Shown one piece after another: positions 63,234 to 64,000 of a stretch of 64,000 nt of DNA. The notes under the pieces were generated by a model. The model was given only the letters and a program-made list of their open reading frames with translations. It was not told where the DNA came from and did not search any database. The DNA is from Comamonas sp. B21-038. GTDB taxonomy: Bacteria > Pseudomonadota > Gammaproteobacteria > Burkholderiales > Burkholderiaceae_C. Both the position numbers and the translations under genes were made by a program. Location: contig NZ_CP092462.1 in the NCBI RefSeq assembly GCF_022387135.1, positions 2,480,001 through 2,544,000 of the forward strand, written 5' to 3'. Positions within the stretch are counted from its first letter, which is position 1. Each line of letters starts with the position of its first letter.

Positions 63234-63374
63234 AACCTGTCTCCTGGTCTGTCCCGCACCCCTGCGCTGTGCAGTGGAGCGGGCACGGTGAAATGGCTGC
63301 AAGCCAGCCAGCTTAGCGCAACTGCGGGCGCTGGCTTGCCTGTTCTGTGCCAGGCTGGACAGCGCCCTGCGCAT

Positions 63375-64000
63375 CTAGCTCCCAGCCGCCAGGCGCGCGC
63401 TCATCCTGGTCAGGCGCGGCACCAGTTGCGCGGCGTCGTCCGCGATGTCGTAACCCCGCCAGCCGAAGATGTGGCGCACATAGGCATCGGCCTGGGCATC
63501 GACGGCCAGACAGCAAACGCGCACACCGGCACGCTTGGCCTCTTGAACAGCATGCCGTGCGTCTTCGATCAGGTAGCGCTTGTCGTGTACATCGATATCG
63601 TGGGGCGCGCCATCGGTGACCACCAACAGGCTGCGCTGCCCTTCGGGTTCATGGCGCAGCAAGCTGCTGGCGTGGCGCAGCGCCGCGCCCATGCGGGTGG
63701 AAAAGCGCCCGCGCACCGCCTGGATCATCGCGGCCGTGGCGCGGCTGTGCCCTTGGCCAAAATCCAGCAGGCGGTAGTAGTTGACTTCGGCACGGGTGTT
63801 GGACGAGAACGCATGGATGGCCAGGCGCTCAGCGCTGCGCGAGCTGGCCTGCGCCAGCAACAATGCGGCCTGCTTTTCCAAAGCCAGCAGGCTCTGGCCC
63901 TGTGGCCCTAGGTCGTTGACCGATTCGGAAATGTCCAGCAGCACCAACATGCTGCCAGGGCGTGGGCCCTTGCCGGCGCGCATGAAAAGGCGCGGGTCGG
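63375..64000 (-). CDS. VWA-domain protein (NorD/CbbO-like), partial
   Basis: The 3' 208 codons are visible; the gene continues past the window end. A von Willebrand A domain starts with the metal motif DISES and has LLVVTDGAPHDI. NorD/CbbO proteins work with AAA+ ATPases (NorQ/CbbQ) to remodel enzyme complexes. Gene order VWA-amiC-amiR resembles the ami operon, where an AAA-type gene (amiB) precedes amiC. That link is an inference. Confidence 0.75.
   Translation of the reverse strand, partial: DPRLFMRAGKGPRPGSMLVLLDISESVNDLGPQGQSLLALEKQAALLLAQASSRSAERLAIHAFSSNTRAEVNYYRLLDFGQGHSRATAAMIQAVRGRFSTRMGAALRHASSLLRHEPEGQRSLLVVTDGAPHDIDVHDKRYLIEDARHAVQEAKRAGVRVCCLAVDAQADAYVRHIFGWRGYDIADDAAQLVPRLTRMSARLAAGS

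Noticed and set aside
1-64000. CRISPR arrays, tRNA, rRNA or complete insertion sequences
   Set aside because: I saw no regular direct repeats with spacers, no tRNA-like or rRNA sequence and no transposase motif on either strand. This was by eye, so small RNAs could have been missed.

Overview
The window looks like chromosomal DNA from a GC-rich betaproteobacterium of the Comamonadaceae (Comamonas or Delftia type). The reasons are the general codon usage, three Bug/TctC-type solute receptors plus a damaged fourth, a ben benzoate cluster, an IPTL-CTERM surface protein and many short-chain dehydrogenases beside LysR regulators. I saw no rRNA, tRNA, CRISPR array or intact insertion sequence. Assignments rest on motifs and remembered family features; no search was run.

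Layout: 1-6.1 kb is an aromatic-acid operon on the + strand: benA (partial), benB, benC, benD, a RidA-like gene, a benK-like transporter, catC and a Bug receptor. The last four genes carry five single-base homopolymer expansions, so each is frameshifted as written. 6.1-19.5 kb is a mosaic of regulator/target pairs (LysR/EamA, MerR/SDR, LysR/epimerase), an NHL-repeat IPTL-CTERM protein, an alpha/beta hydrolase, a class D beta-lactamase next to a polysaccharide deacetylase, and gene remnants. 19.6-22.4 kb holds small orphan genes, including a broken SMI1/KNR4 gene of the kind often found among immunity genes.

22.5-54.4 kb is one large catabolic locus. Minus-strand genes encode a Baeyer-Villiger-type monooxygenase, a hydratase/3-hydroxyacyl-CoA dehydrogenase fusion, a thiolase and an acyl-CoA dehydrogenase. 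Divergent plus-strand genes encode an acyl-CoA ligase, an SMP-30 lactonase, two SDRs, a LivGFHM transporter, an enoyl-CoA hydratase and a TetR regulator. Further minus-strand genes encode a porin, a SnoaL-like protein, an NDP-forming acyl-CoA synthetase, two acyl-CoA dehydrogenases, a Bug receptor, an SDR and a Liv-type binding protein. Four promoters in this locus share one palindrome (TACCTGCCGACAGGTA or a close variant), which points to a single TetR-type regulon. The likely theme is ring oxygenation of a cyclic ketone, lactone opening, CoA activation and beta-oxidation; the substrate is unknown.

An AT-rich Gabija anti-phage module (gajA, gajB) with an unrecognised 327-residue companion gene sits inside this locus at about 37.7-42.7 kb and separates the SDR from the enoyl-CoA hydratase. 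54.7-60 kb is a sugar-acid module: D-tartrate dehydratase, SDR, Bug receptor, DapA-family lyase and a divergent LysR. The window ends with an unknown protein, a GNAT acetyltransferase, an amiC-amiR pair and a partial VWA-domain gene. Two copies of a 175-232 bp element with terminal inverted repeats lie at 24.3 and 57.6 kb.
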